64,000 bases of DNA from JAJPHC01 sp035255945 (GCA_035255945.1 DATEZA010000123.1:1-64000); one strand, 5' to 3'; positions 8,262 to 22,893 are shown, numbered from the stretch's first letter. The notes: generated by a model from the letters alone, not told the origin. Translations and numbers: made by a program.

Positions 8262-8953
8262 AATTCGGAATCGTCATCCTCCCCGGTTCGAACTGCGATC
8301 ACGACGCCTTTCACGTGACGAAAACCGTCCTCGGTGCCGATGCCGAGCTGCTCTGGCACAAGGAGACCGACCTCAAAGGCGCCGACTGCGTGATCATCCC
8401 CGGCGGCTTCGCGTACGGCGATTACCTCCGCGCCGGCGCGCTCGCGAAGTTCGCGCCGATCATGGAGCCGATCAAGCGCCACGCAGCGGCGGGCGGACTG
8501 GTGTTCGGCATCTGCAACGGCTTCCAGGTGCTGACCGAAGTCGGCCTGCTGCCCGGCGCGCTGATGCGCAACGAGCACCTGCGCTTCGTCAGCCGCGACA
8601 TCCATCTGCGCACCGAAGAAACCGACACGCCGTTCACGTCGGAGCTGCAGCGCGGACAGATTCTGCGGATGCCGATCGCGCACGGCGAGGGGAACTACTT
8701 CGCCGACGACGCGCTGCTCGATGAGCTCGAGCGCAATCGCCAGATCATCTTCCGCTACTGCGACGCCGAAGGGCGCATCACCAGCGAAGCGAATCCGAAC
8801 GGCTCCGCGCGCAACATCGCCGGCATCTGCAACGCCGCCCGCAACGTCCTCGGCATGATGCCGCATCCCGAGCGCTGCGCCGAGGAGCTGCTCGGCAATG
8901 CGGATGGACTGGCGCTGTTCAAGTCGATCGCCGCCAGCTTCGCCCTACAGTAA
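8258..8953 (+). CDS. purQ: Phosphoribosylformylglycinamidine synthase subunit PurQ
   Basis: The glutaminase subunit that supplies ammonia to PurL. It has 231 residues, the usual length. The class I amidotransferase nucleophile is in FGICNGFQ (Cys86), and the His-Glu pair is in MMPHPER (His203, Glu205). The N-terminus MKFGIVILPGSNCDHDAF is diagnostic of PurQ. The start ATG at 8258 overlaps the upstream stop (ATGA), which argues for translational coupling with the propeller gene and, through it, with purS. Confidence 0.95.
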   Translation: MKFGIVILPGSNCDHDAFHVTKTVLGADAELLWHKETDLKGADCVIIPGGFAYGDYLRAGALAKFAPIMEPIKRHAAAGGLVFGICNGFQVLTEVGLLPGALMRNEHLRFVSRDIHLRTEETDTPFTSELQRGQILRMPIAHGEGNYFADDALLDELERNRQIIFRYCDAEGRITSEANPNGSARNIAGICNAARNVLGMMPHPERCAEELLGNADGLALFKSIAASFALQ

Positions 8954-9008
8954 CCAATCCCGCATTCCGCAGTACCATATCTCCACACACAAACAAGTGG
9001 GTTGAGCG

Positions 9009-14026
<5,018 letters not shown>

Positions 14027-15201
14027 ACTGCAGCACGTTGTTCGCGTACGTCCACGTGCCGTCGGAACAGCGCGAGGCCGCGGGCAGCGGTCGATGCTCC
14101 TTGATCGCCATCACCCGCTCCGCCGCCGAGCGCTCGAAATCGAAAACTGCGGCGCGCTGAAAATCAGTGCCGGCGCCGTTTGCGGAATCCCTGCTCGATT
14201 CGAACATGAAGTTCCAGCGGCCGCCCTTCCAGCGCTTGTTCCACGCATCGACGTCGAACGCACAATCATGGGAGCCGGCAATCGCCTCGGCCGCCCCGCG
14301 ACGTTGATTGAGAAAGCTCGCCAGCGGCGCGTCGAACGCCGCCGACAACACGATCGAGCGGACGAACATACGCCTCCGCCAATTCTCGGACCACTTCCAC
14401 CAGAGCCAGCTCTCACCCTGATACGCGGCGAGCACCGCGTGACGCGCATCGATGTCGCCGACCTCGCGCCACCACGGCGGAACCGGCGGCGGCAACTTGC
14501 GCGCGACGCCGTTCGCCAGTCGCGCCGAGCTGATCGCTCTCGCCACGCAATACGTGTCTTCGCGATGCCAGAGCGGACGCACGAGCAGTACGATCGCATG
14601 CAGGTCATCCCATGACGACGCATCGCGCTTGAGCAACGCATTCGCAGCGAGCAGGCGGCTCAGTCGCTGAATGCCCTCCAGCGGCGGATACGAACGGTTC
14701 TCCGCTTCGATCTCATCGTGCCAGTCGATCGATGATCCCGATTCGTTGACGTAGCGCGTGACGTCCGCGAGAAGCTGCTGATGTGCCCGCAGCGTCGCGG
14801 CGATCTCAGTCGGCGGCGCGGTGACCGAATCATCGGACCGCTGCAACTGCGCGTAGAGGTAATCGGTGAACTGGTTGTTGAGCTCTTTGCTCATCGGCAC
14901 GAGCGCCACTTCCTCGCCCTTCATGCCGAGCTGAATGCCGGCCGGCGACACGAGCTCTGCGAGATTCCGCGCGGCGGTCGTGGTGGGATGCGACGGATAG
15001 CGCCGCGGCACGGTGTGCAACGTTCCGAGCTCCGCGGGCCACGGTTTGGAGAGCGCTTCGCGGACCGCGAGACGCGCCGTCGCGGTGATGACGAGCCAGA
15101 TCGCCAACAGCGCGCCGGCGAGAATCATCAGGAAGCGCATGACGTCATTTCACCTCGTGCGCGAGCGGTACGTCGAGTGAATTGTCTAGAATCCGCGAAT
15201 C

Positions 15202-17172
15202 ATGGCTAACGAGATCGACGCACTCCTGCAGGAGCACCGCGAATTTCCTCCGTCCGATGAATTCCGCAAGCAGGCCAACATCAACGACGCCGCGATCTAC
15301 GCGAAAGCGGCGCAGGACCGCGAAGGATTCTGGGCCGGCTGGGCCGAGCAGCTCGACTGGAAAACGAAATGGGACAAAGTGCTGGAGTGGAATCCGCCGT
15401 ACGCGAAGTGGTTCACCGGCGGAAAACTGAACGCGTCGTACAACTGCCTCGATCGGCATCTCGCCACGCGCGGCGATAAGACCGCGATCATCTGGGAAGG
15501 TGAGCCGGCCGGCGAGATCAAGCGCTTCACGTATCGCGAGCTGCACGCCGAAGTCTCCAAGTTCGCGAACGTCCTCAAATCGCTCGGCGTGCAGACCGGC
15601 GACCGCATCGCGATCTATCTGCCGCTGATCCCCGAGGCTGTCGTCGCGATGCTCGCATGCGCGCGCGTCGGCGCCGTGCACTCGGTCGTCTTCGGAGGCT
15701 TCTCCGCCGAGGCGTTGCGCGATCGCATTCAGGATGCGCAGGCGAAGCTGCTGATCACGGCGACGAGCGGCTATCGTCGCGGCAATCTCGTGCCGCTGAA
15801 GAAAACCGCGGACAGCGCGGCCGACGATTGCCCATCGATCGAGCACGTGGTCGTCGTCATGCGCCGCACCGCGAGCGAAGAGCTCGACGACACCATCACC
15901 ATGCATCCCGATCGCGACCGCTGGTACCACGAGCTGATGGCGAGCGCGTCGCCCGAATGCGAGCCGGCCTGGGTCGATTCGGAGCAGATGCTCTACACGC
16001 TCTACACGTCCGGCACGACCGGCAAACCGAAAGGCATCATCCACACCACCGGCGGCTATCTGACGCAGTGCTACGCGACGTGCAAATGGGTCTTCGATCT
16101 GAAGGACTCCGACGTTTACTGGTGCACCGCGGACATCGGCTGGGTCACCGGACATTCGTACGTCGTCTACGGTCCGCTCGCGTGCGGCGCGACGGTGATG
16201 ATTTACGAAGGCGCGCCCGACTGGCCGAAGAAGGACCGCTTCTGGGACATCATCGAGCGGCACAAGGTCACGATTTTTTACACCGCGCCGACGGCGATCC
16301 GCGCGTTCATGAAGTGGGGCGAAGAGCTGCCGAAAGCTCACGACATGTCATCGCTGCGCCTCCTCGGATCGGTCGGCGAGCCGATCAACCCCGAGGCGTG
16401 GATGTGGTACCACCGCAACATCGGCGGCGAGCGTTGCCCGATCGTCGACACATGGTGGCAGACCGAAACCGGCTCGATCCTCATCACGCCGCTGCCCGGT
16501 ATCGTGCCGACGAAGCCCGGCTCCGCGACGAAGCCGTTCCCCGGCATCGACGCGCAGATCCTCGATGAAAAAGGGAATCCGGTCGAAGTCGGCGGCGGCT
16601 ATCTCGCGGTCACATCACCGTGGCCGTCGATGCTGCGCGGCATCTGGGGCGATCCCGATCGTTACGTGACGCAGTACTGGTCGAAGTGGGACGGCATCTA
16701 CTTCACCGGCGACGGCGCGAAGCGCGATGAAGACGGGTACTTCTGGCTCCTCGGGCGCGTCGACGACGTCATGAATGTCGCAGGTCATCGCATCGGCACG
16801 ATGGAAGTCGAATCGGCGCTCGTCGATCACAACTCGGTCGCCGAGGCTGCGGTCGTCGGCATTTCGCACGACATCAAAGGGACGGCGATCGCTGCGTTCG
16901 TGATCGTGAAGGAATCGGAACGGCAGCACGCGATCGACGATCCGGTGCAGTTCGAGAACGAGCTCAAAGCGCACGTCGCGGAGAAAATCGGCGCGATCGC
17001 GAAGCCGGAAAAGATTCTCGTCACCGTCGATCTTCCGAAGACGCGCTCCGGAAAAATCATGCGCCGCCTGCTGCGCGATATCGCCGAAGGCCGCGCGCTC
17101 GGCGACGTGACGACGCTCGCCGATCCGACGGTCGTCGCTGCGTTGAAAGACAAATACGAGGAAGAGTCATGA
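15202..17172 (+). CDS. acs: Acetyl-CoA synthetase
   Basis: The AMP-forming ligase converts acetate, ATP and CoA to acetyl-CoA in the cytoplasm. The 656-residue length matches Acs. The adenylation P-loop YTSGTTGKPKG is at residues 268-278. The acyl-pocket region has VDTWWQTETGS, and the C-terminal hinge/CoA region has FTGDGAKRDEDGYFWLLGRVDDV. The regulatory lysine lies in RSGKIMRRLLR (Lys618), the acetylation site known from other Acs enzymes. No strong ribosome binding site precedes the ATG. An SDR reductase gene follows after a GC-rich hairpin. Confidence 0.96.
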   Translation: MANEIDALLQEHREFPPSDEFRKQANINDAAIYAKAAQDREGFWAGWAEQLDWKTKWDKVLEWNPPYAKWFTGGKLNASYNCLDRHLATRGDKTAIIWEGEPAGEIKRFTYRELHAEVSKFANVLKSLGVQTGDRIAIYLPLIPEAVVAMLACARVGAVHSVVFGGFSAEALRDRIQDAQAKLLITATSGYRRGNLVPLKKTADSAADDCPSIEHVVVVMRRTASEELDDTITMHPDRDRWYHELMASASPECEPAWVDSEQMLYTLYTSGTTGKPKGIIHTTGGYLTQCYATCKWVFDLKDSDVYWCTADIGWVTGHSYVVYGPLACGATVMIYEGAPDWPKKDRFWDIIERHKVTIFYTAPTAIRAFMKWGEELPKAHDMSSLRLLGSVGEPINPEAWMWYHRNIGGERCPIVDTWWQTETGSILITPLPGIVPTKPGSATKPFPGIDAQILDEKGNPVEVGGGYLAVTSPWPSMLRGIWGDPDRYVTQYWSKWDGIYFTGDGAKRDEDGYFWLLGRVDDVMNVAGHRIGTMEVESALVDHNSVAEAAVVGISHDIKGTAIAAFVIVKESERQHAIDDPVQFENELKAHVAEKIGAIAKPEKILVTVDLPKTRSGKIMRRLLRDIAEGRALGDVTTLADPTVVAALKDKYEEES

Positions 17173-17182
17173 CGCATCAAGT

Positions 17183-17217
17183 CCCCCTCGCCCCGCGTGC
17201 GGGGAGAGGGGCGAGGG
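17183..17217. repeat. GC-rich REP-like hairpin between acs and SDR gene
   Basis: An inverted repeat CCCCTCGCCCC...GGGGCGAGGGG around a GCGTGC turn. It lies 10 bp after the acs stop and 10 bp before the SDR start. There is no T-run, so it is not a standard intrinsic terminator. A related CCCCC/GGGGGAGAAGG hairpin is at 55699-55800. Confidence 0.7.
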
Positions 17218-17227
17218 GTGAGGGGCG

Positions 17228-17953
17228 ATGACACGCGCAGCTCTCATCACCGGCGGCGCGCGCGGCATCGGCCGCGTGACTGCGATGCGCCTGCTGATGG
17301 ACGGCTACTCCGTCGCGTTCACGTACACCACGTCGAAAGATGCGGCACGCGAGTTCGTCGCCTCTGATCCGGAGCGCATCCTTGCCTGCGAAGCGGACGT
17401 CGCCGATCGCAACGCGGCGAAGCACGTCATCGATGAAGTGGTGAAGCGCTTCGGCTCGCTCGACGCGCTGGTCAACAACGCCGGCATCCGCCGCGACGCG
17501 CTCACGTACAACATGACCGACGAGCAGTGGGACTCGGTCATCGCCACGAACCTCGGCGGCGCATTCGCGCTCACGCGTGCGGCGCTGCATCCAATGATGC
17601 AGAAGCGCCGCGGCGCAATCGTGAACGTCGCATCGCTGTCAGGTTTGCACGGCGTCGTCGGACAGACGAATTACTCCGCGGCGAAAGGCGGCTTGATCGC
17701 GATGACCCGCTCGCTCGCACGCGAGGTCGCGCGCAGCGGGATCCGCGTGAACTGCGTCGCGCCGGGGCTGGTGGAGACCGACATGATCGCGGGACTCGAC
17801 GAAGAGGTGAAGCGCGAGATGATCCGGCAGATCCCGATGCGGCGTTCGGTGAAAGCGGACGAAGTCGCGGCGGCGATCGCGTTCCTGCTCAGCGACGACG
17901 CGAGTGGAATCACCGGCCAGGTGCTCTGCGTCGACGGAGGCCTGTCGGCGTGA
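17228..17953 (+). CDS. SDR-family 3-oxoacyl-[ACP] reductase-like protein
   Basis: A 241-residue short-chain dehydrogenase. The NADP-binding TGGARGIGR is at residues 8-16, and NNAG is at 83-86. The catalytic set is Ser136 (or Ser138), Tyr149 and Lys153 (NYSAAKGG). The VNCVAPGLVETDM and C-terminal GQVLCVDGG segments are typical of FabG-like ketoacyl reductases. It is not next to other fatty-acid synthesis genes, so whether it is the housekeeping FabG or a paralog for another ketone cannot be decided. It is followed with a 4-bp overlap (GTGA) by a glycosyltransferase. Confidence 0.85.
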   Translation: MTRAALITGGARGIGRVTAMRLLMDGYSVAFTYTTSKDAAREFVASDPERILACEADVADRNAAKHVIDEVVKRFGSLDALVNNAGIRRDALTYNMTDEQWDSVIATNLGGAFALTRAALHPMMQKRRGAIVNVASLSGLHGVVGQTNYSAAKGGLIAMTRSLAREVARSGIRVNCVAPGLVETDMIAGLDEEVKREMIRQIPMRRSVKADEVAAAIAFLLSDDASGITGQVLCVDGGLSA

Positions 17954-18855
17954 CGTATTTCTCCGTCGTCATTCCGACCTACAACCGCCTCGACATGCTG
18001 CTGCGCGTGCTCGATGCGCTGCAGGCGCAGCAGGACCCGCCGGAGTTCGAGACGATCGTGATCGATGACGGCTCGAAGGACGACACCGAGCGCGTCGTGT
18101 CACAGCGAAGCGGCATCACGTTTCGCACGCAACCGAACGGCGGTCCCGGCCGCGCGCGCAATCACGGCGTCACGCTCGCGCGCGGCAGATTCGTGATCTT
18201 CATCGGCGATGACACGGTGCCGGAGCCGCGCTTTCTCGCGGAGCACGCGCGCGTGCATCGCGATGCGAACGACGATCCGCTCGTCGCATGCCTCGGCTAC
18301 ACCGGCTGGCCGGACGGCGAGCACGTCACTGCGTTCATGGACTACATCAACGACTACGGCCTGCAGTTCGGCTACAAGCTGATCGAAGACGGCGCCGTCG
18401 TTCCGTACAACTTCTTCTACACGTCGAACATCTCGATCGATCGTCAACTACTTGCCGATCATCCGTTCGACACGACGTTTCCCTCCGCCGCCTGGGAGGA
18501 CATCGAGCTCGCCTATCGTCTCGATCACCTCGGCCTGCGCATTCACTACAACGCCCGCGCCGTGACCCGCCACCACCACCCGATGACCATCGATTCGTTC
18601 GCGCGGCGGCAATACACGGTAGGCAAATCGGGCGCGATCTTCTACCAGAAGCATCCCGAGCTCGGACACTTCCTCGGCGTCCACGAGCTGTCATCGCGCC
18701 GGCTCGCCGACGAAAAACATCTCGCCCGCCTCCGCCGCCGCGCCCGCCTCGGCGAACGCTTCCGCTTTCTCGCGAACAACACGACGTTCGAGACACTGAT
18801 GCGCGAGCACTACCTGCGCGGTTTGCGCGACGGCCTGGCTACCGCGGCTTCGTGA
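17950..18855 (+). CDS. Family 2 glycosyltransferase
   Basis: A 301-residue GT-A fold transferase starting at GTG 17950, overlapping the SDR stop. N-terminal YFSVVIPTYNRLDMLL is the family opening. The nucleotide-binding acidic segment is IDDGSKDD, the metal-binding region is FIGDDTVPEP, and the acceptor/base region includes AAWEDIELAYRL. No membrane helices are visible, so it is cytoplasmic or peripheral. The donor and acceptor sugars are unknown. The final 17 bp overlap the convergent secreted-protein gene. Confidence 0.87.
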   Translation: MTYFSVVIPTYNRLDMLLRVLDALQAQQDPPEFETIVIDDGSKDDTERVVSQRSGITFRTQPNGGPGRARNHGVTLARGRFVIFIGDDTVPEPRFLAEHARVHRDANDDPLVACLGYTGWPDGEHVTAFMDYINDYGLQFGYKLIEDGAVVPYNFFYTSNISIDRQLLADHPFDTTFPSAAWEDIELAYRLDHLGLRIHYNARAVTRHHHPMTIDSFARRQYTVGKSGAIFYQKHPELGHFLGVHELSSRRLADEKHLARLRRRARLGERFRFLANNTTFETLMREHYLRGLRDGLATAAS

Positions 18856-19585
18856 GCGGCCGCGCGATGCGGACGTCTGGCGAAACCGCGCGCGACTTAA
18901 TGACTGCTGCGGCGAGATAGGGAAACTCTGCGTTGATGTAGATCGGAAAGGCGCTGCCTGTCGGGTGCTCGGCACCGACGAGGGGGCCGAGAAATTTCGA
19001 ATCGAGGTCAATCACCGCAATCGAATTGGCGGCAACCAGCGTGGCGGCAGGTTTGCCGTAGTCGGAGTGGTACTCGAAGCGAATGGCGAAATCGTTTGGG
19101 TTGATCAGGTACAGCCTGAAGGTGCCGATCCATGGAATGCCGCGCGCGATCATCGACGGGCCCGTGATCCAGTCGCGGCCGACTTCGACTGATTGCCATC
19201 CGATCGCGTTGTTTGCGTCCTGACTAAAGATCTCGCTCGCCACTTCGATCGGCTGGTCGGACTCGATCTCCACTGCACCAAGGGCCAGCGCGTGCCCGTC
19301 GCCGTAGATCGCCGGCCCCTGATCGCTGATCACCTGCGTGCTGCGCCCGGACAACGTCCACTGCAGCAGCGTGCAGGATCCGACACAAGGCTGCTCGAGG
19401 ATTGGAATGATCTTCTTGACGGTCACGGTGGCAGGCGTGTCGCCGACGTTCGTAGTCACAATCGTGCCTGTATAAGTTGCGCTGGCGCCCTGAACGAACT
19501 GGCCCCAAACCGGAATGATGTAGCGCTCCGAGGCCGACGATGTCATCGTAACGGACAATAGCGCCAGTGTAAGTATGTGTCTCAA
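18839..19585 (-). CDS. Secreted protein, paralog A of a local pair, unknown function
   Basis: A 248-residue protein with signal peptide (MRHILTLALLSVTMTSSASE). The mature part begins ERYIIPVWGQFVQGASATYTG and is predicted all-beta, with two cysteines about four residues apart near residue 68. It is closely related over its whole length to the gene at 20434-21189 (shared TGPSMI.RGIP, LYLINPNDFAIRF, HSDYGK, INAEFPYLAA and the end RIARPLTKPR). The pair flanks a decayed subtilisin gene. No family is recognised; a surface or matrix role is possible. Confidence 0.72.
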   Translation of the reverse strand: MRHILTLALLSVTMTSSASERYIIPVWGQFVQGASATYTGTIVTTNVGDTPATVTVKKIIPILEQPCVGSCTLLQWTLSGRSTQVISDQGPAIYGDGHALALGAVEIESDQPIEVASEIFSQDANNAIGWQSVEVGRDWITGPSMIARGIPWIGTFRLYLINPNDFAIRFEYHSDYGKPAATLVAANSIAVIDLDSKFLGPLVGAEHPTGSAFPIYINAEFPYLAAAVIKSRAVSPDVRIARPLTKPR

Positions 19586-19597
19586 AGCCGGCCTCCG

Positions 19598-20325
19598 TCA
19601 GCAACACGCCCGGCGGCGTGGCACCGAGTTATACAGGAGAAGGTTTGGTGCACCATATAGAAAGCCGGTGATCACACCGACGGTTCCTGCGTCCTTGATG
19701 ATTCCTTCAATACTGCCGGGACTATTGGTCAGCCCGTAACGCTCCATATGCATAGCCGCGACACCCGAAACAAGCGGAGCAGCAAATGATGTCCCAAATC
19801 CGCTCATCATACTTCCATCCTTGTCGAGGGTAGACACGAAACGCCCCGGCGCCAGCACATCGACACATCGCCCGTACGCCCGCAATCAGATCGCCGTTCC
19901 AGCCATCTTTGTTGCAATTCAACACACGCACACTGACTACCTGTGCTGACTTTGCGACACCCCATCTGTAGCCGGCTGCCAGTGTCCCCACGCCGGTTCC
20001 ATAACCATTGCAATCATTCACTGCGCTCGGATCGGCATAGCCAGCTGCGTCAGTAACGAACTTAACGCGCTGTCGAATACGCGTCTGAAAATCGGAAATC
20101 GGATTAACGCCGCTGTCAATCAAGATCATAGACGTGGACGGGCTTTATGCCATGCGAACGTCCAAATTCTGATGCGATACCGCCAGGGTTGGAATCGCTG
20201 TCCGCAAGTACCACGATATAGGAGTCTGAAACCGGCTTATGGCTTCGAATGATCGAGCCATCGCCACCATAAAGCATCTCCGCAAAACACACCGCAACAA
20301 ACCAGCTGATTAGACCTTGTTTCAC
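19598..20325 (-). pseudogene. Decayed subtilisin-like (S8) peptidase
   Basis: Three pieces in different frames add up to a degraded S8 protease. The N-terminal piece (20325 to 20116) has a signal peptide and part of an I9 propeptide (VSDSYIVVLADSD, EFGRSHG). A second piece (20129 to about 19860) has LIDSGVNPISDFQ and CNGYGTGVGTLAAG, where the catalytic GHGTHVAG should be, so the His is lost. The third (about 19885 to 19598) has SGFGTSFAAPLVSGVAA around the catalytic Ser. The rest of the propeptide and the Asn oxyanion region are deleted. Base composition is visibly less GC-rich than neighbours. It sits between two paralogous secreted-protein genes. Confidence 0.82.
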
Positions 20326-20433
20326 AAACTTCCTTGCTGAAAAAAATGGTCGCGAAGACTGCAGGACGTGCGTCGCAAAAGCAAACGATCGTCGACGAAT
20401 TCGCGCCGGTATGGCCTATGATCGACGGCCTGA

Positions 20434-21189
20434 TTACCGCGGCTTCGTGAGCGGCCGCGCGATGCGGACGTTGGATGACACCACGCCCGATGCCGTAAAG
20501 GACGCCGCCAGGTACGGAAACTCGGCATTGATGTAGAGCGGAAAGGCGGTGCCGGTCGGCACCTCCGCGCCGCCGCCTGCGCCGAGAAATGACGTCAGCT
20601 CGATGACGGCGATCGAATTCGCAGCAACGGTTGCAGTGCCGGTTTTTCCATAATCGGAGTGATAGTCGAACCGGATCGCAAAATCGTTCGGATTGATCAG
20701 GTAGAGCCGGAATGCGGCGTCGAACGGAATCCCGCGCGGAATCATCGACGGCCCCGTGATCCAGTCGCGCGCGACTTCAACCGATTGCCAGCTGAGCGGA
20801 TGACCCCATGTACCTTTGAAGATCTCGCTCGCCACTTCGATCGGCCGATCCGATTCGATCTCGACAGCGCCGAAATCCAGCACGCGGCCGCCGAAGATCA
20901 CCGTCGCGCCTTGATCGCTGATGACGCGCGTGAGATGTGGCGGCACGGCCCACTGCTCGAATGCGCATGGACCGAATGCGCATGGATGACTGGCGATCGC
21001 AACAATCTTCGTCACCTTGACCGTCGCGTCGGCGTCGCCCAGGTTTGTCATGGCGATCGCGCCGGTGTATGTGCCGCTCGCTCCGTGAACGTCCATGCCC
21101 CAGATCGGAATGATGTATCGCTCCGCTGCCGCGCAGAGCGGCGCCGCGATCAACAGCAAAAGCAGAAACGTGTAGCATCGCGCGCGCAT
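20434..21189 (-). CDS. Secreted protein, paralog B of a local pair, unknown function
   Basis: A 251-residue paralog of the gene at 18839. The signal peptide starts MRARCYTFLLLLLIAAPLCA; this ATG is chosen because it opens the signal peptide, although the frame stays open further upstream. The mature start ERYIIPIWGMDVHGASGTYTG and the shared blocks (TGPSMIPRGIP, LYLINPNDFAIRFDYHSDYGK, RIARPLTKPR) show recent common origin. Its ATG overlaps, head to head, the tmk ATG (CATG at 21187-21190). Function unknown. Confidence 0.75.
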   Translation of the reverse strand: MRARCYTFLLLLLIAAPLCAAAERYIIPIWGMDVHGASGTYTGAIAMTNLGDADATVKVTKIVAIASHPCAFGPCAFEQWAVPPHLTRVISDQGATVIFGGRVLDFGAVEIESDRPIEVASEIFKGTWGHPLSWQSVEVARDWITGPSMIPRGIPFDAAFRLYLINPNDFAIRFDYHSDYGKTGTATVAANSIAVIELTSFLGAGGGAEVPTGTAFPLYINAEFPYLAASFTASGVVSSNVRIARPLTKPR

Positions 21190-21775
21190 GTTCATCACCT
21201 TCGAAGGGATCGACGGCTCCGGCAAGACGACGCAGTTGCGGCGCGTCGCGGAGCGTTTTCGCGATCCGGTGATCACCAAGGAACCGGGCGGAACGCCGAC
21301 CGCCGATCGCATCCGCTCCATTCTCCTCGATGCCGGCTCGAAACTCGATCCGCTGGCCGAGGTGTTTCTGTTCGCGGCGTCGCGGCACCAGCACGTCGTC
21401 GAGGTCATCAAGCCGGCACTCGATGCCGGACACGTCGTGCTCTGCGATCGCTTCACCGATGCGACGCTCGCCTACCAGGGCTTCGGACGCCTGCTCGATC
21501 TCGATCGCCTGCGCGCCCTGAACGACTGGGCGACCGGCTCGCTGCGCCCCTACAAAACCCTGCTGTTCGACATCGATGAAGAGACCGGGCTGCGCCGCGC
21601 GCGCGGTCGCGGCGGCGATGAATTGCGCTTCGAAGCGGAGGACCTGCGCTTCTATCGGCGCGTGCGCGAAGGCTATTTGTCGCTCGCGAAATCGGAGCCC
21701 GATCGATTCGTCGTCATCGATGCGAACGGATCGCTCGATGACGTGAGCAAGCGCGTCGACGAGGCGTTCCCATGA
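21188..21775 (+). CDS. tmk: Thymidylate kinase
   Basis: This kinase phosphorylates dTMP to dTDP for DNA synthesis in the cytoplasm. The 195-residue protein opens MFITFEGIDGSGKTTQLRR (P-loop about residues 6-15), has the DRF motif in VLCDRFTDATLAYQG, and a lid segment RRARGRGG. The length is slightly short but normal for bacterial Tmk. The stop overlaps the holB start (ATGA), a common tmk-holB arrangement. Confidence 0.95.
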   Translation: MFITFEGIDGSGKTTQLRRVAERFRDPVITKEPGGTPTADRIRSILLDAGSKLDPLAEVFLFAASRHQHVVEVIKPALDAGHVVLCDRFTDATLAYQGFGRLLDLDRLRALNDWATGSLRPYKTLLFDIDEETGLRRARGRGGDELRFEAEDLRFYRRVREGYLSLAKSEPDRFVVIDANGSLDDVSKRVDEAFP

Positions 21776-22560
21776 GCTCCGCGGAGCTCGTCCTCGGCAC
21801 CGCCCAACGCGGCGAGCTGCATCACGCCATCGTGCTGCACGGGCCTGCGCCGAGCGCGTTGCGCGAGACCGCGATCCGCATCGCGAAAACAATCCAATGT
21901 CTCAACGGCACGACAGGCGACAACTGCACCGCGTGCCGCCGCATCGAACAGCGGCTGCATCCCGACGTGCACTTCATCGAGGTCGGCGGCGACCGCAAGC
22001 TGATCTCCGTCGAGCAGGTGCGCGAGCTCGTGACTGCCGCGGCGATGCGGCCGTACGAAGGACGCGGCAAAGTCTTCATCATCGATCCCGCGGATGCGCT
22101 CAGCGTCGGCGGCTCGAACGCGATGCTCAAGACGCTCGAGGAGCCGGCACGCGACACATTCTTTGTGCTGCTGACGCGCTCGTACGACCTGCTCTTGCCG
22201 ACGATCCGCTCTCGTTGCCAGCAGATCCTCGTCAGCGGAAACGTGGTGATCGATCACGAGCTGCGGCGCGCGATCGTCGCTGCGCTGAATCGTTTCGCGG
22301 CGCAGAATGAGACCGTCGCGCTGCTCACTGCGGCGGCGCTGATCGCCGGCGCCGATGACGTGAAGAGCGCGATCGCGCTCGCCGGCGAGATGCTGGCCGA
22401 GGCTGCGGCGGACAGCGAAGAATTGGAAGCGCTGCGCGGGAAAGCGGGACGCGAAAAGATCCTCGCTGCTGCAGACGGAATGCTTGCCGCGATCCGGTGG
22501 CTCGGCGTCAACGCCGATGCACGGCTGCTGGTGGAACAGGCGCTGAGCGCCCTCGTCTGA
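21772..22560 (+). CDS. holB: DNA polymerase III delta-prime subunit
   Basis: A clamp-loader subunit of 262 residues. The AAA+ fold is visible: a degenerate Walker A region (LHGPAPSALRETAI, no GKT, as expected of delta-prime), a small cysteine cluster CTACRRIEQRLHPD, the sensor-like FIIDPADAL and the LKTLEEPARDTFFVL block. SRC appears as TIRSRCQQI. It lies directly after tmk with a 4-bp overlap. The lack of a functional P-loop fits the non-hydrolysing delta-prime role rather than DnaX. Confidence 0.9.
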   Translation: MSSAELVLGTAQRGELHHAIVLHGPAPSALRETAIRIAKTIQCLNGTTGDNCTACRRIEQRLHPDVHFIEVGGDRKLISVEQVRELVTAAAMRPYEGRGKVFIIDPADALSVGGSNAMLKTLEEPARDTFFVLLTRSYDLLLPTIRSRCQQILVSGNVVIDHELRRAIVAALNRFAAQNETVALLTAAALIAGADDVKSAIALAGEMLAEAAADSEELEALRGKAGREKILAAADGMLAAIRWLGVNADARLLVEQALSALV

Positions 22561-22571
22561 AACCGTTTACC

Positions 22572-22608
22572 AAAAAAAACGACCCCGCCCGGGTCCGGGC
22601 GGGGTCGT
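22572..22608 (-). terminator. Strong intrinsic terminator (minus strand)
   Basis: A 13-14 bp perfect GC stem (22579-22592 with 22595-22608, ACGACCCCGCCCGG and complement) is followed on the minus strand by eight T residues (A-run 22572-22579). No protein gene on the minus strand lies directly upstream, so it most likely ends the non-coding transcript described at 22572-22762. Confidence 0.85.
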
Positions 22609-22762
22609 GGGTATCTACTGGATCGGGCGATGCGTACTGCTCGGGGGTGAGCTTGACTTCGGTAAGGTTCAAAGAAGAGTTCAAGAGGTTGCGACTGAGG
22701 CAGGGTGTTACAACAGAAAGCGGCACGCCTGCCCTATCCAGTATGCCTTTATCTTTAGTACG
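22572..22762 (-). ncRNA. Candidate structured small RNA, about 190 nt, 6S-like shape
   Basis: The 353-bp gap between holB and the GerMN gene has no convincing protein gene. On the minus strand it has a sigma70-like promoter, then a transcript whose ends pair. Nucleotides 22731-22743 pair with 22616-22628 (TACTGGATAGGGC against GCCCGATCCAGTA, one mismatch). Inside, 22719-22728 pairs with 22632-22641. An apical hairpin CTTGA...CTTC/GAAGTCAAG closes the rod. The strong terminator ends it. A rod of this length with internal bubbles resembles 6S RNA, but I cannot match a conserved core, so the family is open. Confidence 0.5.
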
Positions 22763-22768
22763 AACGAA

Positions 22769-22798
22769 GTATAACGCAGATTGTGAAAAATTTCTCAA
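22769..22798 (-). promoter_or_regulatory. Sigma70-like promoter for the candidate small RNA
   Basis: On the minus strand TTGAGA (complement of 22793-22798) is followed after 18 bp by TTATAC (complement of 22769-22774), with TATACT one base on. The region is AT-rich in a GC-rich surrounding. Predicted start is near 22762. Confidence 0.5.
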
Positions 22799-22893
22799 TG
22801 TAACAGCATCGTGACAAGCCATTGACTGCTCAGGCGATAGCCGTCGCATTTGGAAACTAGGACACTCTAGAACAAAACGAGCGTTCGGTCCAT

